Shown piece by piece: positions 16,400 to 25,559 of a DNA stretch of 64,000 nt. The notes under the pieces are model-generated. The model was given only the letters and a program-made list of their open reading frames with translations, ran no database searches and had not been told where the DNA came from. The DNA lies in assembly GCF_001887775.1 (NCBI RefSeq), contig NZ_CP015519.1, positions 434,001 through 498,000 on the forward strand, given 5' to 3'. Numbering within the stretch: the first letter of the stretch is position 1; each line of letters starts with the position of its first letter. The stretch comes from Syntrophotalea acetylenivorans. GTDB taxonomy: Bacteria > Desulfobacterota > Desulfuromonadia > Desulfuromonadales > Syntrophotaleaceae. A program made the position numbers and the translations under genes.

Positions 16400-18586
16400 T
16401 TGAATAATCAAGATTCTAATATGAAGATGTTCCTGCCCATCAGGTTCATCCTTCGTTCATTTGTGGCTTTGTTTACCGGCTTTTTGTTGCTTGGGGTCGG
16501 TTCGAGCTCTGCGGGAATGCCCCGTGACCCTGAAAGTTTTGAGGTCAACCGTCAGCGACTTCTTTCCTATCTGCTTTCTCAGCAGTTAACCCAGAACCAC
16601 TATCGTGATCTGGCACTTGACGATCATTTTTCCACTGCGGCTTTTGATTTATATATTCAACAGCTGGACAGCCAGAAACGTTTTCTGTTGAAAAAAGACT
16701 TAGATGCCTTGCGGTTCTATGAACACCAGATCGACGATGAGGTACTTAGTGGATATCTGAAATTGCCCACGGTAAGTGCTGATTTGCATCGCCAGCGAAT
16801 CGACGAGGTAGAGTCTGTGATACGCCAAATCATGACCAAAGGGTTTGATTTGCGCCGCAAAGAATCTTTTGAAACCGATCCCGAAAAGCTGGATTACTGT
16901 CAAGACCGGAACGAACTTCGTGAGCGCTGGCGTAAAACGCTCAAATATCAGGTCTTGTCTCGCTATCTCGAGTTGTTGGACGAGCAGGGCGATGTGGTAT
17001 CCAAGACTCCTTCCATGCCGAAGGGGTACCGGGTCGATGAGGAGCTGCTGGCTACTGCTAAAGAGAAGGTTCTGAAATCAATTGAACAATTACTGATACG
17101 TTTGAGGCAGATTACACAGCGCGAATATGTCGATCGGTATTTCGATGCTGTGTGTCGCGCCTTTGATCCCCATACCAATTATCTTGCTCCTGCAGAAGAA
17201 GAGGAATTCGAAATCAGTATGAAAGGATCACTGGAGGGGATTGGTGCCACCCTGCAGCAAGACGATGGTTACATTAAGGTTGTCAGTATTGTCCCCGGTA
17301 GTCCAGCCTTTCGTCAGGGGCAACTTGAGGCCGAGGATATTATCCTCAAAGTCGCCGAGGGAGCCGACGAACCCATCGATATTGTAGATTCCCGGCTACG
17401 GGATGCCGTACGTCTCATTCGGGGCAAAAAAGGCACGGAGGTGCGCCTCACCGTGCGAAAGCCTACTGGTAGACAACAAGTGATACCGATCATTCGGGAT
17501 GTTGTGCAGATTCAGGAATCTTTTGTTCGCTCGACTGTGCTTTCTTCGCCTGCAGACCGCCAAGGACGCTTCGGTTATATTCGCATTCCGACTTTTTATC
17601 GTGATTTTTTTGATCACGATAAGGACAGTACCCCCCGTAACTGTACCGATGATGTCCAGGCTGCCCTGGAAAAACTTGGTGCCAGTGATATCGAGGGACT
17701 CGTTATCGATTTACGCAATAATGGCGGCGGTGCTTTGACGGATGCAGTGCAAATTGCAGGACTGTTCATCAGGCAGGGACCGATTGTGCAGGTTAGAGAC
17801 AGCAATGGCCGAATTTCTGTGCTTGAAGATAAAGATCCTGAGGTGGCCTTTGATGGACCTTTGATCGTATTGGTTAATCGCTTCAGCGCCTCAGCCTCTG
17901 AAATCCTTGCGGCAGCTCTGCAGGACTATCGCCGGGCCCTGGTCGTAGGTGACCATGCAACCCATGGTAAAGGAACCGTACAGACAGTTCTAAATCTTGA
18001 CAGGGCCTTGCCTCCGGAGAGTATGGATCAGTACCGTCCCCTTGGTGCCATGAAATTGACATTGCAGAAATTTTATCGGGTTAGCGGTGGATCTACTCAG
18101 GTACAGGGGGTTGAACCGGATCTTCTTCTTCCCGACCCGCTGCCCTATGTCCAGAGTGGAGAGCGGTATACGGATTATGCCCTGCCATGGGATACCATTG
18201 CACCGGTTTTATATACACCTTGGCGAACATCTTCTTTTGACATCGATTCATTACGCGCTGCGAGCCGAAAGAGGCTGGCCGCCTCTCCTCGATTTAAGAT
18301 ATTAACCGAGTTGCGAAAACGAAGTCAGGACCGGGGCGGAATTACAGAACGCTCGCTGGAATTGGGTGACGTGTGGCAAGAACTCAGTGAAATTAAAAAG
18401 GCGCAAAATGCCGATGCTGCTGTCAAGTCGACCCAAAAAGTTCTGGAAGACCCTACTGGTGATGATTGGTTGACCCGTTTAGAAAATGATTTGTTTGTCG
18501 GTGAAGCAATGCAGATTCTTGCAGACTTAAAGGGAAGTCAGCCCGTTGTCAACAAATTGACAAAAGCCACAGAGAAGGGCCTTTAA
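16400..18586 (+). CDS. prc: Tail-specific protease (C-terminal processing peptidase, S41A)
   Basis: A 728-residue periplasmic protease related to E. coli Prc/Tsp. After a signal peptide (about residues 10-38) come the N-terminal DUF3340-like region, a PDZ domain (residues about 270-360, MKGSLEGIGATLQQDDGYIKVVSIVPGSPA type), and the S41 catalytic core with VIDLRNNGGGAL, the nucleophile region RFSASASEI and the lysine in HGKGTVQ, forming a Ser-Lys dyad. It trims C-termini of envelope proteins and affects outer-membrane homeostasis. Start is uncertain: TTG at 16400 follows GGAG by 11 bases; ATG at 16421 lacks a clear binding site. The envelope operon beginning at 18858 is the next locus. Confidence 0.9.
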   Translation: MNNQDSNMKMFLPIRFILRSFVALFTGFLLLGVGSSSAGMPRDPESFEVNRQRLLSYLLSQQLTQNHYRDLALDDHFSTAAFDLYIQQLDSQKRFLLKKDLDALRFYEHQIDDEVLSGYLKLPTVSADLHRQRIDEVESVIRQIMTKGFDLRRKESFETDPEKLDYCQDRNELRERWRKTLKYQVLSRYLELLDEQGDVVSKTPSMPKGYRVDEELLATAKEKVLKSIEQLLIRLRQITQREYVDRYFDAVCRAFDPHTNYLAPAEEEEFEISMKGSLEGIGATLQQDDGYIKVVSIVPGSPAFRQGQLEAEDIILKVAEGADEPIDIVDSRLRDAVRLIRGKKGTEVRLTVRKPTGRQQVIPIIRDVVQIQESFVRSTVLSSPADRQGRFGYIRIPTFYRDFFDHDKDSTPRNCTDDVQAALEKLGASDIEGLVIDLRNNGGGALTDAVQIAGLFIRQGPIVQVRDSNGRISVLEDKDPEVAFDGPLIVLVNRFSASASEILAAALQDYRRALVVGDHATHGKGTVQTVLNLDRALPPESMDQYRPLGAMKLTLQKFYRVSGGSTQVQGVEPDLLLPDPLPYVQSGERYTDYALPWDTIAPVLYTPWRTSSFDIDSLRAASRKRLAASPRFKILTELRKRSQDRGGITERSLELGDVWQELSEIKKAQNADAAVKSTQKVLEDPTGDDWLTRLENDLFVGEAMQILADLKGSQPVVNKLTKATEKGL

Positions 18587-18857
18587 GGGTAACTTTCAGC
18601 TAAGAGTTCCTTGTCTATTGTTAAGAATGTTTATTGCGTAAGGTTTAATACTTGTTTTTCTATGGTAATATGTCACTGATGATATTGAAGAAAAGCGAAA
18701 TATAAAAGTTTTTTTGTGGGCGAGGCATGGAATTTGCTCTAAGTGAGGTGGCTTTTTCCTAGCTTTATGTGCCCGTTCCGGACGAGGCTCATTCAATTTT
18801 AAGAAGCCGGATATTCAAAGATATTGATTTGCTAAATGCCGATTAAGGAGCGTATTG

Positions 18858-19397
18858 ATGAAAAAGACCATTCTGCTGATAGTGGGCCTTAGCGTATTCT
18901 TGTTGTCCGGTTGCTACGTTTGCAACAAGGCGAATTGGCCGGAGCAGCCGGTGTTGGATCATATGAACACTATGCAAAAGACCCAATACCTTAACGATGT
19001 TAAACAGAACCTGATCAACTTTAGAACGACGGCAGTCGATTTGGAAAGTCATCGATTACCCCATCGCCCCGATGAAGATCCTGCAGATTGCCAGCGGACA
19101 GGGTTTCATTGCGAAGTTGCCAGGTACGTTGAAGTTTACGCCATGCCTGTCCTTAATGACGGCGAGGCGCTGCAAAACCTGGAAACCCGGCTTGAGGTTG
19201 CTAAAATAAATCTGCTGAGTGCTTACGCCTTATATGAAACGGGCAGTTTCGGTCAGGCACGCAGCCTGCTCAAGATGTATGACAAACGGTATCGCAAGGA
19301 TGTCGCCATCGAAACGGCTATGGTCGATAACCGTGATATGGAATTCGCCACGCTTGGCGAGGCCGCACAAAACCTGCGTTCCAAATTGACTAATTAA
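18858..19397 (+). CDS. Hypothetical lipoprotein, first gene of the envelope-energising operon
   Basis: A 179-residue lipoprotein. Signal peptide ends VFLLSGC, with Cys20 as the lipidation site, followed by YVCN, so a second Cys is close by. The mature part is helical (residues about 40-179), with a possible intrachain disulfide (C79, C87 region: ADCQRTGFHCEV). The start is the ATG at 18858, seven bases after AAGGAG. It precedes the TolQ-like gene by 45 bases. By analogy with Tol-Pal or Ton-linked loci it may be the outer-membrane-anchored partner, but no known domain is recognised. Confidence 0.7.
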   Translation: MKKTILLIVGLSVFLLSGCYVCNKANWPEQPVLDHMNTMQKTQYLNDVKQNLINFRTTAVDLESHRLPHRPDEDPADCQRTGFHCEVARYVEVYAMPVLNDGEALQNLETRLEVAKINLLSAYALYETGSFGQARSLLKMYDKRYRKDVAIETAMVDNRDMEFATLGEAAQNLRSKLTN

Positions 19398-19442
19398 TGC
19401 CTTTTTGAATTTCAACAGCATCAGTAAGGGGACTAACAAGAC

Positions 19443-20087
19443 ATGTTTAATGCCCTATCCGAGTCAATCATCAATACCTTGACCTACCTTATTAATACCT
19501 ATTCCGGTTTGTTGCAGGTAACCGTCTATTTCATCATGCTTTGCGTATTTGGGTTTGCGCTGATCAAGTCTTATCTTTCTTTTTGCGCACTGACATCTTT
19601 TGATTTCAAGACCCTTAAGAGCCGCAAGCAACTTCATAATTTGCCCGCCAATTTGCGGACTCCGGTGATGATTATCGCCGCGTCCTTTTTTGACAAGGCG
19701 AAACAACACTATCTTGAAGAGAAGATTAACAACCCGGCTTCCGAAAAGGTCATTCCGCCCGATGCGTTTATACGCGATGCTGCTTTTCAGTTCAGTGAAC
19801 GTTATTTCGAGGAGAAATTTCTTTCCCCTATCAGCATGATGGCCAACTTGATGCCCCCATTGGGCTTTATCGGTACCATCATCGGTATGGTAGTACACTT
19901 TCTGTCCAATAGCGGCACTTTGAAGAGCGATTTGGCCATCGCCGGTATTGCTACCGCATTGTATACAACCTTTATCGGTCTGGTTTGTTTCACCATTCTC
20001 GAGTTTCTCAAAAAAGTTTTTTATGGTTTGTTGCACAAGCGAATCGATCAGGGCCTGGCGGCCGTCGCTGATTTTGATCAGGACTAA
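19443..20087 (+). CDS. MotA/TolQ/ExbB family proton-channel protein
   Basis: A 214-residue inner-membrane protein with three predicted transmembrane helices: residues about 23-47, 128-150 and 160-186, and a cytoplasmic domain between the first two. The block MPPLGFIGTIIGMVVHFL and the last helix AIAGIATALYTTFIGLVCFTILEF match the conserved TM2/TM3 core of ExbB/TolQ, including the small-residue TxxxG positions that line the proton path. It should form a pentameric stator that uses the proton motive force with the downstream TolR-like protein. The next gene starts 18 bases downstream. Confidence 0.85.
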   Translation: MFNALSESIINTLTYLINTYSGLLQVTVYFIMLCVFGFALIKSYLSFCALTSFDFKTLKSRKQLHNLPANLRTPVMIIAASFFDKAKQHYLEEKINNPASEKVIPPDAFIRDAAFQFSERYFEEKFLSPISMMANLMPPLGFIGTIIGMVVHFLSNSGTLKSDLAIAGIATALYTTFIGLVCFTILEFLKKVFYGLLHKRIDQGLAAVADFDQD

Positions 20088-20105
20088 CCGGAGTATAGGT
20101 GCAGG

Positions 20106-20576
20106 ATGAAAAATAAAAACGGTCAAACCTGGCTCTTTTCTTTTACGGACTTGGCTTTTCTATTGTTGATCAGTTTGAGTACGATTCCGGTTGCCGACAG
20201 CGTCACTATCCGCTTTTCTGAAATGGATGTGCCCGTGGTTCCGGAAAGTCAACAACTTGGAGCCCTTGGTCAGTTAAGGGAAGTCTGGGAACTTCAGGTT
20301 CATCCAGTCTCCGCAGAATATCCGGTCCCTTATAAGATTGTCCGTTTCGGACTCACGAGTCAGGTGGATGGCGAGGGAGCCCAACTGCTTGCTCCCGCGC
20401 AACTGATGGATGCCCTGGAAAATTTGAAAGCGCGAAATATTCAGCCTGTCCTGTTGCCCGAGAAAACCTCTCTTACTCAAGATTTGCTTTATGCCGCTGG
20501 TGCAATGGCGAAGGTCTGGGGAATGGAGTATAGCGAGACTGTGGTGCAGCCGGAAATACTTGAGGAAGGCTCTTAG
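20106..20576 (+). CDS. TolR/ExbD-like single-pass protein
   Basis: A 156-residue protein with a short cytoplasmic N-terminus, one transmembrane helix with an embedded acidic residue (SFTDLAFLLLISLSTI, Asp15) and a periplasmic domain of about 120 residues. The buried Asp in an otherwise hydrophobic helix is the hallmark of ExbD, TolR and MotB proton-coupling subunits. The periplasmic part ends with LLPEKTSLTQDLLYAAGAM, roughly where ExbD/TolR have their last helix. Its position directly after the TolQ-like gene supports the call, although overall similarity to named families is weak. The next start codon lies two bases after the stop. Confidence 0.75.
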   Translation: MKNKNGQTWLFSFTDLAFLLLISLSTIPVADSVTIRFSEMDVPVVPESQQLGALGQLREVWELQVHPVSAEYPVPYKIVRFGLTSQVDGEGAQLLAPAQLMDALENLKARNIQPVLLPEKTSLTQDLLYAAGAMAKVWGMEYSETVVQPEILEEGS

Positions 20577-20578
20577 GT

Positions 20579-21889
20579 ATGGAGTTTGGCAAAGAGAGCC
20601 TTTACGGATGGGGGGTGTGCCAGGTGCCCATGCCCCGTGCCCGGAATGATATTTATGCCGATCGCCGTTGTGCACAGCAGTCGGTGGCTTTTCCTGACCG
20701 TCGAACCAATCGATTCTTTAGGCCATTTGCCGCTATTTTTACTGCTATTATACGGGAAGACTTTCCTGCTATGCATACGGTTATAGTGGTTCTGGTCGCT
20801 ATCCTGCTGTTGCTCATTTTTGGCCTGCACACCCGCCCCGATTCTCCTTTAGTTGAACCGCCTGTCGTTGAACCCATCGAAATTGTCACCAGACTGTTGA
20901 AAGAACCGCCGGCCGAGCCCCTTGTTGCTGTCGAACCAGTAATGGTTAAGCAGCAGCCGGAGCCCCTGCCGATTGAAGAGAAGACCCTTGAGCAGACTAA
21001 GCCGATTGAAAAAATAATACAGGTGAAACCGAAGAAGATTTTGGCATTGCCACCAGCCAGAATTCTTCCCAAGCCACGTAAAGTACAAGAAAAGGTTGCG
21101 TTGCCGGTCGAGAAATCGCTGCCGATGCCGAAAAAGACCGTTACTTTAGCGGTTCCCGTGCGACAGGCTCCGGTGCTGGACACCCCTGCTCCTTCACGAC
21201 AGGCCAGTAAATACACGCTAGCCTCCACACCACAGCCTCTTTTGGCGGCAGACAGCCCGGCCTTAGGAAGGCGTAACCAGGAGAGCCTTGTGGTTTCACC
21301 GAAGGCTTCTGCCGTGATTGATTACAGTTTGAAGCCAAGTTCTTTCGGTCAACAGGCTTTAGCCCCGGCCAAACAATTTGCTCCGACGGCACCGGGGACA
21401 ACCGTCGACTTGCCCAGTACCAGCCATTCTCGCAGTGATTTCTCTATGCCTAGCAGTCAAGGCGGGCATGCAGTCGCCCAGGCTGGCCGCTCCTTCGCTC
21501 CTCAGCCGGGTCAAAGCCCGGTCGACATTGCAGCGGTTGGCCAGGTAGGTGGGAGTTATGTCACCCCCAGTAATTCGACAGCTGCACCCTTGGCCACGGG
21601 CAGGGTGAGTGATTTTTCCGGCCCTGCAGCAACAGCTTCAGTTCAATTGCCGACAGCTTCCCGACGTGGTGCAGTCGCTGTTTCAGGCTCAGTGAACAGT
21701 GCCGCCGGCAACGGCCCCCCGATAGTTCCGTCAATTTTGTCGGTGAGGGTGAAGCAGGGGCCGACCCGAACCTTTTCATCAGCCTCAATCAGCTTGGCGC
21801 CTGTGTCGATCAGAGCGAAGAGGATCGCTTGCGTACCGAACTGGCTATTCGGCTCGATGAAGGGGGTGTTTTCCCCTGTGGCGAAATGA
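20579..21889 (+). CDS. TonB-like proline-rich inner-membrane protein (frame breaks near 21720)
   Basis: The frame encodes a short Arg-rich N-terminus, one membrane helix (HTVIVVLVAILLLLIFGL, about residues 66-83), then a Pro/Glu/Lys-rich spacer (residues 85-210) and a Ser/Ala/Pro-rich region with loose repeats. This is the layout of TonB and TolA, which reach across the periplasm. The listed frame ends at 21889, but a natural C-terminal domain continues in another frame from about 21721 to 22014; adding one C to the CCCCCC run at 21715-21720 joins them into about 478 residues. Start: ATG 20579 is coupled to the upstream stop; ATG 20771, right at the helix, is an alternative. Confidence 0.65.
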   Translation: MEFGKESLYGWGVCQVPMPRARNDIYADRRCAQQSVAFPDRRTNRFFRPFAAIFTAIIREDFPAMHTVIVVLVAILLLLIFGLHTRPDSPLVEPPVVEPIEIVTRLLKEPPAEPLVAVEPVMVKQQPEPLPIEEKTLEQTKPIEKIIQVKPKKILALPPARILPKPRKVQEKVALPVEKSLPMPKKTVTLAVPVRQAPVLDTPAPSRQASKYTLASTPQPLLAADSPALGRRNQESLVVSPKASAVIDYSLKPSSFGQQALAPAKQFAPTAPGTTVDLPSTSHSRSDFSMPSSQGGHAVAQAGRSFAPQPGQSPVDIAAVGQVGGSYVTPSNSTAAPLATGRVSDFSGPAATASVQLPTASRRGAVAVSGSVNSAAGNGPPIVPSILSVRVKQGPTRTFSSASISLAPVSIRAKRIACVPNWLFGSMKGVFSPVAK

Positions 21890-22014
21890 AATTTCACATC
21901 GATTATGTTGAGACCGGGCAGACAGTGCAGATGCGTATCTACAATCCGCGTAATTTTGCCGATAAGTGTGCAGCGTTACTTTCAGCTATCGAATGTATCA
22001 ATCATTCCAAATAG
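21721..22014 (+). other. Out-of-frame C-terminal domain of the TonB-like protein
   Basis: In the frame one base off from the preceding gene, these codons read from DSSVNFVGEGEAGADPN through LNQLGACVDQSEEDRLRTE, EGGVFPCGEMKFHIDYVETG and RIYNPRNFADKCAAL to a stop 11 bases before the next start codon. Composition is that of a folded mixed alpha/beta domain with four cysteines, in contrast to the low-complexity spacer before it, and resembles in size a TonB-type C-terminal domain. It is most simply the true C-terminus of the gene at 20579, displaced by a one-base loss in the poly-C run. Confidence 0.6.
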
Positions 22015-22025
22015 TGAGGAAGCCT

Positions 22026-24080
22026 ATGAAATTGTTCAGATTTGCATTAATCGTACTGTTTGTCTGTCTGGTCCCCACCATGGTCATGTCCCAAACGAGT
22101 ACCGGGCAATGGGATAACCTGCTTGATGTTACCTATCGCTTCAGCTGGTATCCTCAGGAGGATCTGCAGCAATTACTGGCTGAAAAGGGAGCTGAGTACG
22201 GACAGACACTGGAAGGGTATCGAGACCAGTTACGCCAGGACCTACAGATCGAGACTGGGGCGGAGGGTCGTATCGTCGGCCAGGTGACCGCAGAGGGCCA
22301 GCAATGGAAGAAATTTTATCATCTTTCCCTGGCAGAATTCTGTCTTTACCTGTCCAACGGGGAAGGGGTACAGCTGGAAAATGCACAGGCTGTGATGGGA
22401 GTCCTGTCAGGCAAGGCACAACAGTCCGATGTGGCCTTTTGGCTTTATCTTTATTCTGCTTACCAGCAGATGCTTGCTAAGGATGCCCGGGGCTTCAGTA
22501 ATGCTGTGTATGATCTGTGGCAGAATGTCGTGCTGAAGCTGGAGGTCGACAATCTGCGTATTCAACGTGAGATAGGTAAAGCCGGCTTTGTCAAAAGTCT
22601 ACCTTATCTCTATGAAAATGTGGCTCACCTCATCATTCGGCGGGCTATTGTAGAAGAGCAGATTCCGGGACTCTCTCCTCTGGGAGTTATTATCTTGTCC
22701 ATTGAAGACAAGCTCACCGTGGAAAATGGTTATCGGACTGTTGTCGAAGCGACTGTTGAGCGAATGCGCGGTCTGAACTCGGACAATTACAATCTTAACT
22801 TTGCCGTAGCATTTCTTGAGGCCATCGCCAGCCGTAATGCTTTTGAGGGAGAGCAGAACCCCGATCTGCTGGTCGCCAAGTATCAGAGAGCGGAGGCCTT
22901 TTATCGCCTGGCCTGGGAATGGGCAGACAGCCGCAAAGGCAAGGCAGCTGTGCTCAGCCAGCACATGAGTTTTTCTACTTATGTGACTCGCCGCCTTAGC
23001 GACTCTGCTGATTCTTTAGCTGCCGATCCATTTTTTAGCGACTTGCCGTCAGCCGCAGATCGACAATTGGACCAGGCCATCGATCTGTATAAAGAATTGG
23101 CCGATCCTCGGGTTCAAGAGGGAGAATTCATTTCGGCGGGCTTCTATGAGCGTACTAATTATCTTGCCGCTATGCATAAATTGTGGGATTCCACAGCCAA
23201 ACTCGGCATTATGCTGTCCGGGTATTATGAGAGTACCCGCCAGGCGGTATTGCATGGGCAGCTTTTCCCTGCGGAAAGCCCGCTTCTGAAATATCTTGCC
23301 CTGTTTGAAGAGCATGCCGTTAACGATTCCGATATCGTTCCGGATAACGCCTATTTTTTGGCCGCCTATGCGGCTGGCGAGTTGGCAGACCTCTATCGCA
23401 AACTTGGCGATTATTCAACGGGTTCCCAGGCCAGTGAACTCTTCTTTGCTTATCAACTTCAGGCGGTGGAACTCTTTCCCATCGATATCGTTGGGATCCT
23501 GCAACTTGCCTATCAGGCAAATCAAGATGGCAGGGTCGAAGACTACTTCCATTACAGCAATCAGATCGGCCAGCGGTTACAGGATTTAGCGGTTGGTCAT
23601 CAGGGCTCAGCTTCAGGTTCTGGTGATTACACAACTATTGTTGGCCATATGTATAATGATATTCCTCAGGTCATGGCCAATGCTTATTCTCTGGTAAATT
23701 TTATTCAAGAGGCCGGCGGTACTGAAGAGGGCATGTACCGCAAGGCCTTGGCTATGAATCGTGTATTGCAGACCGTAGAGAATAAAACCTCGGATGATTT
23801 TCTTGAGCGGCTGATGTTGGCTTTGGGACAAGCAGATTTTAGTGAAGGTGTAATCGCTCTTGACCCCAAAATGGGCGAAGATGTACCGCCGGCCGAGTTT
23901 GCAAAAATCCAAGGGATATTGAGTGAAGTTTCCGGGTATCGGTTTAACAGGATCAAAAATGAGCTGTATGCTTCTCTAAGCAGCCCGATGCACAAGGTGT
24001 TACGCAACCTTTTCCACGAAGTGCCTTACGAAGAGCATCAGTATCCAAAGCTGCTGAAGGCCGTTCATCCTGGATCTTGA
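22026..24080 (+). CDS. Large exported helical protein, last gene of the envelope operon
   Basis: A 684-residue protein with a clear signal peptide (MKLFRFALIVLFVCLVPTMVMSQ), cleaved near residue 22-23. The mature chain is almost entirely alpha-helical and Tyr/Leu/Ala-rich, with stretches such as AYFLAAYAAGELADLYRKLG and LLVAKYQRAEAFYRLAWEW that look like TPR or Sel1-type helical pairs, though no canonical repeat can be fixed. Start at ATG 22026, preceded by GAGGAA. It is probably periplasmic and the last member of the five-gene operon. I do not recognise the family. Confidence 0.7.
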   Translation: MKLFRFALIVLFVCLVPTMVMSQTSTGQWDNLLDVTYRFSWYPQEDLQQLLAEKGAEYGQTLEGYRDQLRQDLQIETGAEGRIVGQVTAEGQQWKKFYHLSLAEFCLYLSNGEGVQLENAQAVMGVLSGKAQQSDVAFWLYLYSAYQQMLAKDARGFSNAVYDLWQNVVLKLEVDNLRIQREIGKAGFVKSLPYLYENVAHLIIRRAIVEEQIPGLSPLGVIILSIEDKLTVENGYRTVVEATVERMRGLNSDNYNLNFAVAFLEAIASRNAFEGEQNPDLLVAKYQRAEAFYRLAWEWADSRKGKAAVLSQHMSFSTYVTRRLSDSADSLAADPFFSDLPSAADRQLDQAIDLYKELADPRVQEGEFISAGFYERTNYLAAMHKLWDSTAKLGIMLSGYYESTRQAVLHGQLFPAESPLLKYLALFEEHAVNDSDIVPDNAYFLAAYAAGELADLYRKLGDYSTGSQASELFFAYQLQAVELFPIDIVGILQLAYQANQDGRVEDYFHYSNQIGQRLQDLAVGHQGSASGSGDYTTIVGHMYNDIPQVMANAYSLVNFIQEAGGTEEGMYRKALAMNRVLQTVENKTSDDFLERLMLALGQADFSEGVIALDPKMGEDVPPAEFAKIQGILSEVSGYRFNRIKNELYASLSSPMHKVLRNLFHEVPYEEHQYPKLLKAVHPGS

Positions 24081-24116
24081 CCTGTCTTCTCAAAGGAAAA
24101 AGGGGAGTTTTTCTCC

Positions 24117-24145
24117 TTGACAGTGTGAAGGCGATTTGATATCAA
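24117..24145 (+). promoter_or_regulatory. Sigma-70-type promoter of tRNA-Cys
   Basis: TTGACA (24117-24122), 17 bases, then TATCAA (24140-24145), located 36 bases before the tRNA. Confidence 0.65.
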
Positions 24146-24181
24146 TACCGGGCTCTTGAGGAGCCGGAATGTTTCTCTAAG

Positions 24182-24255
<74 letters not shown>

Positions 24256-24260
24256 AATAA

Positions 24261-24299
24261 AACAGAAAAAGCCAGCTTTCGAGCTGGCTTTTTCTGTTT
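24261..24299 (+). terminator. Terminator of tRNA-Cys
   Basis: AAAAAGCCAGCT, loop TTCG, AGCTGGCTTTTT, extended outward by matching AACAG/CTGTT. Confidence 0.9.
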
Positions 24300-24441
24300 C
24301 TGGATCAATCGGCCTGTTGGTGACTAAGTACTATGGCTGCTGGAGTCTCAGGTTGGCCCTTTCACCGTGGAATGATAAAATACAATCATGGCGCAGGCAT
24401 TGTCTGTTTGGCTGATCCAGGGACGGTAAAGGGAGGAATCA

Positions 24442-25245
24442 ATGTATCGAGCAGCTGCTGTGGCAGGGCAGTTTTATCCAGGCCGGAAAGAGGCGTTGCT
24501 GGAGCAAGTCAGCAACTATGTGCAGCATGAGCTAGAGCCGCAGCCCGCTATCGGTATTATGGTGCCTCATGCCGGTTATGTTTATTCCGGTGCTATTGCC
24601 GGACAGACTTTCGGGCGGGTACAGGTTCCCGACCGGGTCGTACTTCTTGGCCCCAACCATACGGGTTACGGTGCCGTTCAAGCGGTTTTTCCTGCTGGTA
24701 GCTGGCAAACCCCCTTGGGGGATGTACCCATCGACAGCCAACTGGCCGAACAAATTATAGCCGCTTCTACTGAGGCCACTGCGGATGAATTAGCTCATCG
24801 CCACGAGCATTCCCTGGAAGTCCAGGTGCCATTTATCCAGGTGATGGCTCCGAATGCCCGACTGGTTCCCATATGTCTTGGCCATGCGTCACTGGAGAAG
24901 TTGCTCGATTTTGGGGTAAGTCTAGGTCGGTTGCTGGTATCTCAACCTGAACCGACACTGTTGGTCGCCAGCTCGGATATGACCCATTTCGAATCCGCTG
25001 AATCCGCTCGCCAGCGGGATATGAGAGCACTGGAAAAGGTTCTTGCCCTCGATGCAGAGGGACTTTATCGGCTGGTAGCGACTGAACACATCAGCATGTG
25101 CGGGGTGGTTCCTACTGTCGTCATGCTTGCGGCCGCAAAAGAACTCGGTGCCAGCAAGGGCACTTTGGTGCGCTATGGAAACTCCGGTGAAACGACTGGC
25201 GACATTTCCGAGGTGGTCGGGTATGCCGGCGTAATTATTACTTGA
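24442..25245 (+). CDS. amrB: AmmeMemoRadiSam system protein B (MEMO1 family)
   Basis: A 267-residue MEMO1-family protein. The family blocks are present: AAVAGQFYPG at the N-terminus, MVPHAGYVYSGAIAGQTF, LLGPNHTGYG, HRHEHSLEVQVPFIQ and ASSDMTHFE, with conserved His residues that would bind metal. In bacteria it usually accompanies an AMMECR1 protein and a radical SAM enzyme in an uncharacterised modification system; neither partner is adjacent here. GGAGG lies seven bases before the ATG. Confidence 0.88.
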   Translation: MYRAAAVAGQFYPGRKEALLEQVSNYVQHELEPQPAIGIMVPHAGYVYSGAIAGQTFGRVQVPDRVVLLGPNHTGYGAVQAVFPAGSWQTPLGDVPIDSQLAEQIIAASTEATADELAHRHEHSLEVQVPFIQVMAPNARLVPICLGHASLEKLLDFGVSLGRLLVSQPEPTLLVASSDMTHFESAESARQRDMRALEKVLALDAEGLYRLVATEHISMCGVVPTVVMLAAAKELGASKGTLVRYGNSGETTGDISEVVGYAGVIIT

Positions 25246-25462
25246 TGGCGCCGGAAAAAATCTTGTCTTACGGCGTTTTGCCAAGACCCCGACATACTGA
25301 ACGTGTGTCTTCGCCCGTGAAAAATCACCCGGCCTTGTAGAACACAATTTTTGTTTGGCCATCCTCCGAATTTTTCGAATTCATTATCACTTGAGGGCGG
25401 AAAAGGCACCAAATAGTAAGTCTTGGGCTCCGTTTTGGCGGGTTCCCTGGGCCCGAAAAACC
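25246..25462. other. Intergenic region between amrB and gltX
   Basis: With the promoter and leader to 25559 this makes a 314-base gap. I see no open frame with protein-like features, no tRNA and no strong terminator in it. Confidence 0.35.
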
Positions 25463-25491
25463 TTGTCAATAACTGCCCGTTCCAGTATATA
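25463..25491 (+). promoter_or_regulatory. Sigma-70-type promoter of gltX
   Basis: TTGTCA (25463-25468), 17 bases, TATATA (25486-25491). The leader after it contains the palindrome CGTCTTAAGACG followed by a pyrimidine run (25501-25520), a weak attenuator-like hairpin. Confidence 0.6.
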
Positions 25492-25559
25492 TCTGGGGTC
25501 GTCTTAAGACGGCCTCTTTTCTTATAAATCGTTTTATCTACGGTTCAGGAGTAATAATA

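Noticed and set aside
18587-18857. A possible c-di-GMP (GEMM) riboswitch before the envelope operon
   Set aside because: GEMM elements are common in this group, but the conserved GCAAA/GCCTCCGG-type core and paired stems were not found here or in other gaps.
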